Assembly (NCBI GenBank): GCA_035649175.1
Contig: DASRKB010000033.1
Location: 1 to 64,000, forward strand
DNA: 64,000 nucleotides
Source of the DNA: SCGC-AG-212-J23 sp035649175
GTDB taxonomy: Bacteria; Pseudomonadota; Gammaproteobacteria; Burkholderiales; SG8-39
Reading direction: 5' to 3'
Shown: in pieces, positions 53,363 to 61,859 of the stretch
Layout of the letters: every line of letters starts with the position of its first letter
Position numbering within the stretch: the stretch's first letter is position 1
Notes under the pieces: generated by a model
What the model saw: the letters and a program-made list of their open reading frames with translations, nothing else
Told to the model about the DNA's origin: nothing
The model's database searches: none
Made by a program: the position numbers and the translations under genes

Positions 53363-54052
53363 CTAGCGCGGGTAGGAGCCGCCGCTCACGTCGATCGTCG
53401 CCCCGCTCATGTACTCGGGGCTGGCGCTGCCCAGCCAGAAGATGGCCTGCGCGACCTCCTCGGGCCGGCAGGGGCGGCCCGAATGCACCGCGCGCATGAC
53501 GGCATCCTTGCGCGATTGCGGCAACTGCTCGTACATGTCGGTAGTCGTCGGTCCGGGCGCCACCGCGTTCACCAGCACGCCGTCTCCGCCTAGGTACCCG
53601 GCGTAGCTCTTGGTGACGTTGAGGAGCGCCGCCTTGGAGGCGCCGTACCAGAGGTCGGGGTGGCCGGTAAAGGCGGCCACGGAGCCTACGTTGACGATGC
53701 GACCGGCGCGACGCCGGCGCATCTGCGGTGCCACCGCCTCGATGAGCGCGACCGGCGCGAGCAGGTTGACCGTGAGGATCTCAAGCGCGTCGGCGTCGGG
53801 GAAGGCGTCGTGCGGATGGCAGTAGAGCGTGCCCGCGTTGTTCACCAGGACGTCAATGCTGCCCAGTCCGGAGATCAAGCCTGGGATGCCATTGAGATTA
53901 TTGAGATCGAACTCGATCTGCGCCTCCTGCGGCAGATCGCACTTTGAGAAGTTCTTGTCCAGGCCGAGGACCCGATAGCTGGCGCGCAAGAATAGATGCG
54001 CCGCGGCAAGGCCGATGCCGCGCCCGGCGCCGGTGACGAGCGCGGTCTTCAA
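53363..54052 (-). CDS. SDR-family oxidoreductase
   Basis: 229-residue Rossmann dehydrogenase. TGAGRGIGLA near residue 7, NNAG near 76, catalytic serine in VGSVAAF near 125 and YGASK near 138. The end MSGATIDVSGG is typical. A TTG start overlaps the DapA-family stop (TTGA), which also leaves a standard Rossmann N terminus (KTALVTGAG). A segment near residues 49-60 (FDLNNLNGIPG) is encoded by AT-rich codons. It probably acts with the DapA-like aldolase. Confidence 0.9.
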   Translation of the reverse strand: MKTALVTGAGRGIGLAAAHLFLRASYRVLGLDKNFSKCDLPQEAQIEFDLNNLNGIPGLISGLGSIDVLVNNAGTLYCHPHDAFPDADALEILTVNLLAPVALIEAVAPQMRRRRAGRIVNVGSVAAFTGHPDLWYGASKAALLNVTKSYAGYLGGDGVLVNAVAPGPTTTDMYEQLPQSRKDAVMRAVHSGRPCRPEEVAQAIFWLGSASPEYMSGATIDVSGGSYPR

Positions 54053-54975
54053 GCCGCGAGGCCGGGCATGGTGAAGCCGCTCCCTTTCAGCTCGCTGATA
54101 AGCTGCTCTTCCTGGGAAGTCGTCAGCTCGACGAGCGGAGGCCGGCAGATCCTCCACAGCGGATCGTTGCCGAAATGGGCCACGGCCGCCTTGAGCGCGG
54201 CGATCATGGGCTGCTTCTGCACGATCTTGCGCGTCGCGGTGATGCCGGCTTGCAGCCGGTCGGCATCCGCGGAACGCCAGTTGCGGAACACCCTGTCAAT
54301 CGGCCCGGGGTTGATGTTGCCCGTGGCGGTGATGCAGCCTTTGCCGCCGTTGCGCATGTTGTCGAGGAGAAACACCTCGCTCCCCGCGAACACGTCGAAG
54401 CCCTCCTTGGCGAAGGTGTCCAGCATCGCCTTGGTGTTCGACCAGTCGCCCGAGGAGTCCTTCACGCCCGCCACGATTCCCGGATACTTGCTCAAGAGCC
54501 TTTCGATCAGCTGCAGCGAGATGGGGACCTGCGACACCGGCGGGATGTGGTAGAGGTAAACCTGCAGCCGCTCGTCGCCGACGCGCTCGATCACCTCGGC
54601 AAAGTTGCGGTACAGGCCCTCGTCCGGCACCCCCTTGTAGTAGAAGGGCGGAAGCATCAGCACGCCCGCGCAGCCGATTTCGACCGCGGCGCGCGTCATC
54701 TCGATCGAGTCGCTGAGCGCGCAGTGCCCGGTGCCGGGCATCAGCGCCGACGGTGGGACCCCGCCCGTCACCAGACTTTCCAGCAGGTTTCTCTTTTCGG
54801 CTACGGAAAGCGAGTTCGCTTCGCTGTTGGTGCCGAACACGGCGAGCCCCGAGCAGCCGCTCTTCAGCAGCCAGCGGCAGTGGCGCACGAAGCGCTCGGC
54901 GTCGGGGGCATAGTCCTTGCGAAACGGCGTAATGACCGGGGCGAGCACCCCGGCGATGCGTTCTTTCTTCGGCAT
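54049..54975 (-). CDS. DapA-family aldolase/lyase
   Basis: 308-residue TIM-barrel enzyme of the dihydrodipicolinate synthase / N-acetylneuraminate lyase family. GTNSEA near residue 47 replaces GTTGE, the tyrosine lies in VYLYHIPPVS near 140 and the Schiff-base lysine in IVAGVKDSSGDW near 167. ATG MPKKERIAGVLAPV chosen. The frame is open 15 codons further. The position beside an SDR and away from lysine genes suggests a catabolic 2-keto-acid aldolase, not DapA itself. Confidence 0.92.
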   Translation of the reverse strand: MPKKERIAGVLAPVITPFRKDYAPDAERFVRHCRWLLKSGCSGLAVFGTNSEANSLSVAEKRNLLESLVTGGVPPSALMPGTGHCALSDSIEMTRAAVEIGCAGVLMLPPFYYKGVPDEGLYRNFAEVIERVGDERLQVYLYHIPPVSQVPISLQLIERLLSKYPGIVAGVKDSSGDWSNTKAMLDTFAKEGFDVFAGSEVFLLDNMRNGGKGCITATGNINPGPIDRVFRNWRSADADRLQAGITATRKIVQKQPMIAALKAAVAHFGNDPLWRICRPPLVELTTSQEEQLISELKGSGFTMPGLAA

Positions 54976-55005
54976 GGGAACCTGCTGTAGAGTCGAGCCG
55001 CGATT

Positions 55006-56157
55006 ATGGCCGACCTCCAACGCGCCGTGAACATCGAGGACCTTCGACAGCTCGCGCGCAAGCGCCTGCCGCGGGCGATCTTCGACTTCTTCGACGGCGG
55101 CGCGGAGGACGAGGTGACGCTGCGCGCGAACCGCGCGGCCTTCGAGCGCGTGCGGCTGCTGCCCCGGGTGCTGGTGAACGTCGCGGAGGTCGATACGCGG
55201 GTCTTGCTGTTCGGCAAGGAAGCGAGCCTTCCCCTCGCGATCGGGCCGACCGGCGGCATCGGCGCGGGCAGGCCGGGGGCGGACCTGATGCTCGCGCGCG
55301 CCGCGAAGGCGCAGGGTATCCCCTTCACGCTAGCCACACCCGCCACCGCCTCGATCGAGCGGGTCGCCGCCGAGGTCGGCGGGCGCCTGTGGTTCCAGCT
55401 CTACGTGGTGCGCGACCGCATGTTCCGCGAGAAGCTGGTCAAGCGGGCGAGCGACGCGGGCTACGAGGCGCTGCTCGTCACGGTCGACCTCCCGGTGTCG
55501 GGTAAGCGCGAGCGGGACCCGAAGAACGGCTTCGTCACCCCTTACCGCCCGAACTGGCGAAACTCGCACGACGTTCTCGGCAAGCCCGGATGGCTGCTCG
55601 ACATCCTCCGGCACGGTCTGCCGGGGATGGAGAACTTCGAGGGCTACAAGTTCTCCAGCACCAAGGTGACCGACATCGCGACCGCGGTCGGCCGGGAGAT
55701 GGATGCGGGGTTCGATTGGGAGGAACTCAAGCGGCTGCGCGAGCTGTGGCGGGGGAAGCTCCTGCTTAAGGGCGTCGAGCGCGCCGATGACGCGCAGCGC
55801 GCCGCGGCGATGGGCTGCGACGGCGTGGTGGTGTCGAACCATGGCGGGCGGCAGCTCGACGGCGCGGCGCCCACGATGGATGCGTTGCCGGAGATCGCCA
55901 AGGCCGCGAACGACAATTTTTCCATCCTCCTGGACGGCGGCGTGCGGCGCGGCGTGGACATCGTCAAGGCGCGCGCTCTCGGCGCACAGGCTGTGCTTAC
56001 CGGTCGCGCGACGCTTTTCGGCGTAATGGCGGGCGGCGAGCCGGGCGCGCGGCGGGCGCTCGAGATCCTCTCGAACGAGCTGGAGCGCGCGATGAAGCTC
56101 TGCGGGGTGCGCTCGATCGGCGAGATCGGCCCGGGCCTCCTCTGGCGAAGTCCCTGA
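55006..56157 (+). CDS. FMN-dependent alpha-hydroxy-acid dehydrogenase, mandelate-dehydrogenase-like
   Basis: 383-residue enzyme of the glycolate oxidase / lactate / mandelate dehydrogenase family. WFQLYVVRDR near residue 126, VDLPVSGKRERD near 157, LLKGV near 250 and the catalytic SNHGGRQLDG near 275 are present. At the usual active-site Tyr near residue 27 there is FFDGGAEDE. The GAEDE, RHGLPGMENF and FDWEELKRLRELW segments recall (S)-mandelate dehydrogenase. Divergent from the DapA-like gene by 30 bases. Its last 161 bases are also read on the other strand. Confidence 0.92.
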   Translation: MADLQRAVNIEDLRQLARKRLPRAIFDFFDGGAEDEVTLRANRAAFERVRLLPRVLVNVAEVDTRVLLFGKEASLPLAIGPTGGIGAGRPGADLMLARAAKAQGIPFTLATPATASIERVAAEVGGRLWFQLYVVRDRMFREKLVKRASDAGYEALLVTVDLPVSGKRERDPKNGFVTPYRPNWRNSHDVLGKPGWLLDILRHGLPGMENFEGYKFSSTKVTDIATAVGREMDAGFDWEELKRLRELWRGKLLLKGVERADDAQRAAAMGCDGVVVSNHGGRQLDGAAPTMDALPEIAKAANDNFSILLDGGVRRGVDIVKARALGAQAVLTGRATLFGVMAGGEPGARRALEILSNELERAMKLCGVRSIGEIGPGLLWRSP

Positions 56158-57361
56158 CGTACGGCGGTGGAGTGAACAGCCACTCGAACGCGTCGTAATA
56201 GCGCTCCGCCGGGCGGCTGGCGAAGGTCTCGTTGCGCACCAGGCGCTCGATGCCGTCAGGCACATGGAAGATCATGCCGATCAGGCGGTTCGCCGAAATC
56301 TGGACGCGGGAGGCCCTCACCAGACGGATCTTCTGGTAGTCGAGAAAAGCTTTCCCGAAGTCGCCATCGGCGGCGTCGGCGCAAGCGCCCAGGCACACTG
56401 CGTCCTCCATTGCCATGGCCGCGCCCTGCGCCATGTACTGGAGCATGAAGTGCGCGGCGTCGCCGAGCAGCGTGACGCGCCCCTGGGTCCAGTTCTCCAC
56501 CGGCTGGCGGTAGAGCAGCATCCAGCGCCGGAACTCCTTGGGAATCCGCATCAAGCCCAAAATCTTGTCGCAGTAGTGCGAGAAGAAGGGCAGCGCCTCC
56601 TGCGGTCCGGCGAGCTCGTTGTGTCCGCCGCTCGTGTGCCTGCCGATGACGGTGGCGACCAGGTTGAAGAGCTTCCAGCCGCGCAGCGGGTAGTGGACGA
56701 TGTGCGTGTCGTGCGCCGCCCAGAGCGTCGCCGCCGGCAGGCGCAGGTCCTTGGGCACCTCATCGATGTTCAGCACGGCGCGATAACACATGTGGCCGGT
56801 GATCGGCGGCAGCGGATCGCCGACGATCTTCTCGCGAATCGCCGAGCGACCGCCGTCGGCGCCGACCAGGGCGGCACCCCGGATTGGCTCTCCTTTCTTG
56901 GTCCTGACCAGGACCTCGTCCCCACTCGCTTCGAACCCCGTGACTCGCGTGCTCGTACGGAGCTCGATCAGCCCGGGCAACGCCTTGCACCCATCGAGGA
57001 GGGAGCCGTGGATGTCGGCGCGGTGCGTCACGGCGTAGGGGTTACCGAAGCGTCGCGCGAAGCGCGCGTCGAGCGGCATGTCGATCACGCGCTCACCGCT
57101 CACGCCGTCGAACATCAGCAGGCGCTCGATGAACACCGCCTCCTTCTTGACGAGCCGACCGACGCCGAGCGCGTCGAGGGCATGCCAGGCGTTGGGCGCG
57201 ATCTGGATGCCGGCGCCGATCTCGCCGAACGCTTGCGCCTGCTCGAGCACCAGCGAGCGGAAGCCCTTGCGCGCGAGCGCGAGCGCGCACGCGAGCCCGC
57301 CGATGCCGCCGCCGGCGATAACCACCGGGTCCCGGTTGCGACTCGAGCGCGCGGAGCTCAT
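55997..57361 (-). CDS. FAD monooxygenase, 3-hydroxybenzoate 6-hydroxylase-like
   Basis: 454-residue flavoprotein hydroxylase. AGGGIGGLACALALARKG near residue 15, GEIGAGIQIAPNAWHALDALG near 46, GDAAHFMLQYMAQGAAMAMEDA near 301 and RYYDAFEWLF near 397 match enzymes that para-hydroxylate 3-hydroxybenzoate to gentisate. The family normally ends within about ten residues of that motif. Here the frame runs on for about 45 arginine/alanine-rich residues, antisense to the neighbouring gene. Either a real convergent overlap or loss of the native stop. It could feed the gentisate dioxygenase elsewhere in the window. Confidence 0.88.
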   Translation of the reverse strand: MSSARSSRNRDPVVIAGGGIGGLACALALARKGFRSLVLEQAQAFGEIGAGIQIAPNAWHALDALGVGRLVKKEAVFIERLLMFDGVSGERVIDMPLDARFARRFGNPYAVTHRADIHGSLLDGCKALPGLIELRTSTRVTGFEASGDEVLVRTKKGEPIRGAALVGADGGRSAIREKIVGDPLPPITGHMCYRAVLNIDEVPKDLRLPAATLWAAHDTHIVHYPLRGWKLFNLVATVIGRHTSGGHNELAGPQEALPFFSHYCDKILGLMRIPKEFRRWMLLYRQPVENWTQGRVTLLGDAAHFMLQYMAQGAAMAMEDAVCLGACADAADGDFGKAFLDYQKIRLVRASRVQISANRLIGMIFHVPDGIERLVRNETFASRPAERYYDAFEWLFTPPPYVRDFARGGPGRSRRSSAPRRASSRAPARSRGSRAPAARPARRPPLRRKASRDR

Positions 57362-57400
57362 GCGCGTCCGATTGTACGCGGCTGCAATAGAATCGCCGCC

Positions 57401-57985
57401 ATGCCCCTGCGCATTCTCCTCCTCGCCTGGCTGCCGGCAGCGCACGCTCATCACGCCATGGACTACGCCACGCCGGCGACGGCGCTGGACGGGCTGCTTT
57501 CTGGGCTTGCGCACCCTGTCATCGGCGTGGATCACCTGCTCTTCATCGTCGCGGCCGGTGTGCTTGCCGCGCAGGCGCGCCTTGGGCTCGCGCTGCTTCT
57601 CGCCTTCGTCATCGCGTCGGTGCTCGCCGCCGCCCTACGGGCCGCGGGCGCGGGCCTGGAGCTCCACGAGGCCTGGGTCGCTGTCTCGCTTCTCGTGCTG
57701 GCGGCGCTCTTGCTCGGGCGCGCGACGCTGCCCCCCGCCGTCCTGGCCGCGCTCTTCGCCGCGGGCGGCATGGTGCACGGCCAAGCGCTCGGCGCGTCGG
57801 TTGTCGGCGCCGAGCAGTCGCCGCTCGCCGCCTACTTCATCGGCCTCATCGTCGTGCAGTGCGCCATCGCCGCGAGCGGCTGGGCGCTTTGCGCGTGGGT
57901 GCGCGGGCGCTGGCCGTCAATGCCGCTGCAGCGCTTCATGGGCGCGACGCTTGGCGGCGCGGCGCTGCTGTTCCTCGGGCTCTAG
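57401..57985 (+). CDS. HupE/UreJ-family membrane protein
   Basis: 194-residue membrane protein with a cleavable N-terminal segment (MPLRILLLAWLPAAHA) and about five to six spans. The family motif HPVIGVDHLLFIVAAG near residue 38 and the second histidine motif GGMVHGQALG near 124 are present. HupE/UreJ proteins are nickel or cobalt permeases. No hydrogenase or urease gene lies nearby, so metal use is open. Its TAG stop lies in a CTAG shared with the convergent dioxygenase stop. Confidence 0.85.
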   Translation: MPLRILLLAWLPAAHAHHAMDYATPATALDGLLSGLAHPVIGVDHLLFIVAAGVLAAQARLGLALLLAFVIASVLAAALRAAGAGLELHEAWVAVSLLVLAALLLGRATLPPAVLAALFAAGGMVHGQALGASVVGAEQSPLAAYFIGLIVVQCAIAASGWALCAWVRGRWPSMPLQRFMGATLGGAALLFLGL

Positions 57986-58527
57986 ACCCAGACCTGCAGC
58001 ACGTAGTCGTAGGCGGCTTGCGCGTTGGTCATGTCCACGCGCTGCAGCTTGATGCGGTAGCCGCTCTTCGCTTTCTCGAGCTTGTGAAGATACGAACCGG
58101 CGAAGTGGCGCACGTCGTCGCGCCTGAGCTCGAGCATGTGGAAGCGCGAGCGCACCTCGATCTCGCTCCCCGAGCTCTTGAGTACCTGGACGTTCGACAC
58201 CACGTGGTTCGTGCCCCAGAGCGGCCGCTGCGACCACGCGTCCGGGTGCAGCACGCGCTTCATGCGCACCATCATCAGGTTCTTGTCCTCGGCGAAGATC
58301 GCCGGCATGCCGTCCCAGGTCCTGTGCGAGGGCTCCGGCGGCATCCAGTAGACGCCGTCGTCGGCGAAGAGGTCGATCCAGTCCTGCCACTGCTTGCCGT
58401 CCAGCAGCTCCGCCTGCTTGTAGAGAAACTGCTCGATCTCATGCTGCAGGTCGGCGCGCTTGGGCACCGGCTTCCTGCCCGGCTCCTTCACCGGCGGCTT
58501 CTTCTTTCCCTTCGATTTCGTCGCCAC
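57982..58527 (-). CDS. Aromatic-ring-hydroxylating dioxygenase beta subunit
   Basis: 181-residue small subunit of the SnoaL/NTF2-like fold. Features are EQFLYKQAELLDGKQWQDWIDLFADDGVYWMP near residues 30-60 and HFAGSYLHKLEK near 140. The start is a GTG two bases after the alpha-subunit stop, with a lysine-rich first 25 residues. Together with the alpha subunit it would form an alpha3beta3 oxygenase. No ferredoxin or reductase gene is next to it. Confidence 0.88.
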   Translation of the reverse strand: MATKSKGKKKPPVKEPGRKPVPKRADLQHEIEQFLYKQAELLDGKQWQDWIDLFADDGVYWMPPEPSHRTWDGMPAIFAEDKNLMMVRMKRVLHPDAWSQRPLWGTNHVVSNVQVLKSSGSEIEVRSRFHMLELRRDDVRHFAGSYLHKLEKAKSGYRIKLQRVDMTNAQAAYDYVLQVWV

Positions 58528-58529
58528 GG

Positions 58530-59861
58530 CTACTTGCCTCCGTTCATGTAGGCCGCCCAGGCTTTCATCTGGTTGCGCATCGGCGCCTCCGAGGTGCCGC
58601 AGTTGGGGGCGGTCTGGACCACGCCGTCGTTCTCGACATCGCGTCCCAGGTGCCGCGCGAAGCTCACCCAGTCGCCGCCGTCGGAGGAGAGGCCCTGGTG
58701 GCACTTCCAGAAGTTCTCCAGGTCGTCCGCGTTGACCAGCGTGGCGGGCGAATTGACCAGGTTGTAGTAGGCGAGGGAGCGGCGATAGATCGCCTCGGGC
58801 GCGCCTTTCAGGCGGAAGTGCCAGATCTCGGTGAGCGTTCGGTCGACTCCGAGCGGGCGCACCGCGCGCAGCTGCTGCAGCGGCGACTGCACCGAGAGCC
58901 CGGGATAGATGAGGACGTGGTGGATGTTCACGCCCACGATCTCCTCAAAGCGCTTCCGTCCATACGCCTTGATCATGATCTTGTCATAGGCCAGCGTGTC
59001 CGGGTCCTGTGGCCGCAGCCCCATGTAGCCCGTCAGGATGCAATGGCCGTACGGGTAGTTGAGCGTCTGGAAGTTGTCCCACTTGTCGATCGTCACCGTC
59101 GCGAAGGCGGAAAGCATGTGGTAGGAGAGCGGCGCCTCGCCCTTTTTCGTTCGCTTCGCGATCTGCTTCTCCACCTCGTGCGCGGCGCGCCCGGTGGACT
59201 GGTGCGTCACCGACGGATGCAGCGCGTCGAGCTGGTTCTCGAGGAAGATCTTCCAGTTCGAGTGCTGGATCACGCGGAAGCAATTCGGCACGACCTCCAC
59301 CCCGCCTTCCGGGGCGCGGTCGCACATGTCATCGAAGGCGACGATGCTCTTGCCGAGGAACTCCTTGAGCGAAGGCCCTTCGCTCGCCAGGCTGGCGAAG
59401 ACGAAGCCGCGATAGTTCTCGACGCGAGCCGCATGCTTCATGCAGAGCTCGGGGCTTTCCTTGCTGAGCCGGGTGCCCGCGTAGCCCGACTCCATCATCG
59501 GGATGTTGCGCAGCTTTCCGTCGTGGTGGAAGGTCCAGGCGTGGTAGGAGCAGCGGAAGAACTCGCCCGTGTTGCCGTGGCGGTCGCCGCAGATCATGTT
59601 GCCGCGGTGCGGGCAGCGGTTGTAGAGCACGTTCACCTTGCCGTCCGAGCCGCGCACCATGATCATCGGCTGGCGGCCGATCTGCACCGTGTAATAGTCG
59701 CCGGCCTTCGGCACCTGCGTCTCGTGCCCGCAGTAGATCCACACCTTCTCGTGGATGCGCTCCATCTCGAGCGCGAAGATCGCGGGATCGGTGTAGACCT
59801 CCTTGCGCACGCGGTCGGGCTCGACGAAGCGGCTCAGGTCGGGAATGCTCTCTCTCAGCAT
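58530..59861 (-). CDS. Rieske aromatic-ring-hydroxylating dioxygenase alpha subunit
   Basis: 443-residue catalytic subunit. The Rieske [2Fe-2S] ligands CPHRGN near residue 82 and CSYHAW near 103 are intact. The mononuclear iron site is in FLENQLDALHPSVTH near 205-219, with the C-terminal Asp in ADDLENFW near 365. ATG at MLRESIPDLSRF has GAGGAGGAAA upstream. Substrate is probably an aromatic carboxylate, but subfamily assignment is uncertain. Divergent from ubiX by 50 bases. Confidence 0.93.
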   Translation of the reverse strand: MLRESIPDLSRFVEPDRVRKEVYTDPAIFALEMERIHEKVWIYCGHETQVPKAGDYYTVQIGRQPMIMVRGSDGKVNVLYNRCPHRGNMICGDRHGNTGEFFRCSYHAWTFHHDGKLRNIPMMESGYAGTRLSKESPELCMKHAARVENYRGFVFASLASEGPSLKEFLGKSIVAFDDMCDRAPEGGVEVVPNCFRVIQHSNWKIFLENQLDALHPSVTHQSTGRAAHEVEKQIAKRTKKGEAPLSYHMLSAFATVTIDKWDNFQTLNYPYGHCILTGYMGLRPQDPDTLAYDKIMIKAYGRKRFEEIVGVNIHHVLIYPGLSVQSPLQQLRAVRPLGVDRTLTEIWHFRLKGAPEAIYRRSLAYYNLVNSPATLVNADDLENFWKCHQGLSSDGGDWVSFARHLGRDVENDGVVQTAPNCGTSEAPMRNQMKAWAAYMNGGK

Positions 59862-59911
59862 GGAAATTTCCTCCTCGGCTGCATGACGCAATCTTCGCAT
59901 ATCATCCGCCC

Positions 59912-60514
59912 ATGCCCAGGGAGCGGACGCGAATCGTCGTCGCCATCACCGGCGCGAGCGGCGCCATCTACGGCATCCGCCTCCTGGAAGCGCTGGCCGA
60001 GGCGCGCGAGGTCGAGGTCCACCTGATCCTCAGCCGCGGCGGCAAGCTCACCCTCGGCGTCGAGACCGGCTGGAAAGTGAAGGACGTCGAGGCGCTGGCG
60101 CACAAGGTCCATAGCGACCAGGACCTCGCCGCGCCGCTGTCGAGCGGCTCGTTCCGCACCGCGGGAATGATCGTCGCGCCCTGCTCGATCAAGACCCTTT
60201 CCGGGATCGTGAACTCGTACGCCGATACGCTGGTGGTGCGCGCCGCCGACGTGGTGCTGAAGGAAGGCCGCCGGCTGGTGCTCATGCCGCGCGAGACGCC
60301 GCTCCACGCCGGGCATTGCCGGCTGCTCATGCAGGCCGCCGAGATGGGCGCGGTCATCGCGCCGCCGATGCCGGCGTTCTACAACGCGCCGAAGAGCATC
60401 GACGACCTCGTGAACCACAACGTTGGCCGGGTGCTCGACCTCTTCGACATCGACAGCGGCTTGGTGCGGCGTTGGAAGGGCCCGGGCAGGAACCCGCCTA
60501 CAGTCGAGGTCTGA
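59912..60514 (+). CDS. ubiX: Flavin prenyltransferase UbiX/Pad1 family
   Basis: 200-residue enzyme making prenylated FMN for UbiD-type decarboxylases. It has the FMN-binding ITGASGAIYGIRLL near residue 13, PCSIKTLSGIVNSYADTLVVRAADV near 90-115 and LMPRETPLHAGH near 124. No UbiD partner is in the window. It may serve ubiquinone synthesis or an aromatic decarboxylase. Its last 17 bases overlap the convergent flavoprotein gene. Confidence 0.92.
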   Translation: MPRERTRIVVAITGASGAIYGIRLLEALAEAREVEVHLILSRGGKLTLGVETGWKVKDVEALAHKVHSDQDLAAPLSSGSFRTAGMIVAPCSIKTLSGIVNSYADTLVVRAADVVLKEGRRLVLMPRETPLHAGHCRLLMQAAEMGAVIAPPMPAFYNAPKSIDDLVNHNVGRVLDLFDIDSGLVRRWKGPGRNPPTVEV

Positions 60515-61523
60515 CCTCCGCGGCGAAGAGCTCGAGCGAGCGCATCGCCACCGCGGGCGGCAGGTCGCCGAAGGAAAAGACGCAGAGCAGGTAGTTCATC
60601 CCGCTCTCGGCAACGATGGACTTCAATTGTCTTAGAACGTTCTCTGGACTTCCGGCCACGAGCCGCATCACCGACGTCTCCGAGAACGGGTCGAGCGGCA
60701 TCACGTCCGGGCGGCCGTGCTTGCGCGTGAGATGGTGGATGTGGCTCTTCCATGTCTCGTACGCCCGAACGCCCGCCTCGACCGCCTCCTTCCCGCTCTC
60801 CGCGATGACAAGGTGCTGCGTGCGCGCGAGGAAGGGCTCGGCCACATGGGCGTTGTGCCGGTCGGGCTCGTTCCGGTTCCGCTCCCAGACCTCGCGGTAC
60901 TGCGTGAACCGCACCTTGGCCTCGGCGTGGCTCGAGATGACGGCGGTGTGGTAGCCGTGGCGGGCGGTGAACTCGATCGAGTCCTTGTTCGAGCTCGGGA
61001 ACCACAGCGGCGGATAGGGCTTCTGCACCGGCTTGTTGTAGAGCTCTACGTCTCTATATCGGAAATGCCGGCCGTCGAAGTTCAACGTGGAACTGCTGCA
61101 AGCCTGAAAGAACACTTCTAGCGTCTCCCGGTACCGGGCGCGCGAGGCCTCCGTGTCCGCGAGGCCGAAGATCAGCGACTCGATCGGCGACACGCCGCGC
61201 CCCACGCCGAGCTCGAGGCGCCCGCCCGAGAGCTGGTCGAGCATGCAGACCTCGTTGTAGAAGCGGTAGGGGTCGTACCAGGGCAGGCAGAAGGTGAGGG
61301 CGCCGAGGCGCAGCCGGCGCGTGCGCTGGCTCATGGCGGCGAGGAGCAGGGCGGGCGATGCGTCGATGGAGAGAGGCGTGCCCTGGTGCTCGGCGAGCAT
61401 ATAGGCGTGAAAGCCCGCATTGTCGGCCGCCTCGGCGAGCGCGAGCTTGTGCGCGAATACCTCGCCCGGCGCGAGCCGCGTATGGTGCTCTACCCAGTCG
61501 AACAGGCCGTATCGCATCGGCAT
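60498..61523 (-). CDS. LLM-class (luciferase-like) flavin-dependent oxidoreductase
   Basis: 341-residue luciferase-like TIM-barrel protein. It has AEAADNAGFHAYMLAEHQ near residue 30, LRLGALTFCLPWYDPYRFYNE near 72, LDQLSGGRLELGVGRGVSPIE near 94 and PYPPLWFPSSNKDSIEFTA near 170. Such enzymes use reduced FMN and oxygen on aldehydes, sulfonates or N-heterocycles. No flavin reductase is adjacent, so the reaction is undefined. Confidence 0.9.
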   Translation of the reverse strand: MPMRYGLFDWVEHHTRLAPGEVFAHKLALAEAADNAGFHAYMLAEHQGTPLSIDASPALLLAAMSQRTRRLRLGALTFCLPWYDPYRFYNEVCMLDQLSGGRLELGVGRGVSPIESLIFGLADTEASRARYRETLEVFFQACSSSTLNFDGRHFRYRDVELYNKPVQKPYPPLWFPSSNKDSIEFTARHGYHTAVISSHAEAKVRFTQYREVWERNRNEPDRHNAHVAEPFLARTQHLVIAESGKEAVEAGVRAYETWKSHIHHLTRKHGRPDVMPLDPFSETSVMRLVAGSPENVLRQLKSIVAESGMNYLLCVFSFGDLPPAVAMRSLELFAAEVRPRL

Positions 61524-61631
61524 TATCGATCGCTCCGATGAACGGCGCGGCCGCCATCGCGTTCGTCGAGCCCACTGCGAATGCCGTGGCCTACGACTTC
61601 CACGAGCGCGCCTGGCAATGGTTCGGGCGGC

Positions 61632-61829
61632 CTACTTCTTCTTCTTCTCGAGCAGCCAGTCCGGCGAGCGCTTCGGCCGCTGGGTAGGCGCGGGCGGCTT
61701 TTCGCCCCGCCGCACGCGCGCGGCTTCGGTGCTGTCGGGCTGCGCCGAGGAAACCGGATCGCTCGCCGGGAACGTCTCCTTGACGCCCTCGTCGACGACC
61801 TCGTCGGTGGTCGGCTTGCGTTTCTTCAT
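61632..61829 (-). CDS. Small FPASDP-motif protein, function unknown
   Basis: 65-residue, lysine-rich, probably disordered protein: KKRKPTTDEVVDEGVKETFPASDPVSS, then a basic tail ending LLEKKKK. The D-E-G-x-K-E-x-F-P-A-S-D-P-P/V motif recurs in many short proteobacterial hypothetical proteins that I recall, which supports a genuine gene. It lies 30 bases downstream of the ABC ATPase gene on the same strand. Confidence 0.65.
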   Translation of the reverse strand: MKKRKPTTDEVVDEGVKETFPASDPVSSAQPDSTEAARVRRGEKPPAPTQRPKRSPDWLLEKKKK

Positions 61830-61859
61830 GCGCCTGCTGAAGCACTTTTCGTTCCCGCA

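Noticed and set aside
57372..57393. TTGTAC and TAGAAT between the hydroxylase and hupE genes
   Set aside because: The spacer is ten bases, too short for a sigma-70 promoter.
59862..59871. GGAAATTTCC palindrome upstream of the Rieske alpha gene
   Set aside because: It lies between the ribosome site and start codon of that gene, is short, and has no second copy, so chance is likely.
61538..61687. 49-codon plus-strand frame after the luciferase-like gene
   Set aside because: The first 30 residues look protein-like, but the rest is a serine/alanine run antisense to the FPASDP gene, and no ribosome site was seen.
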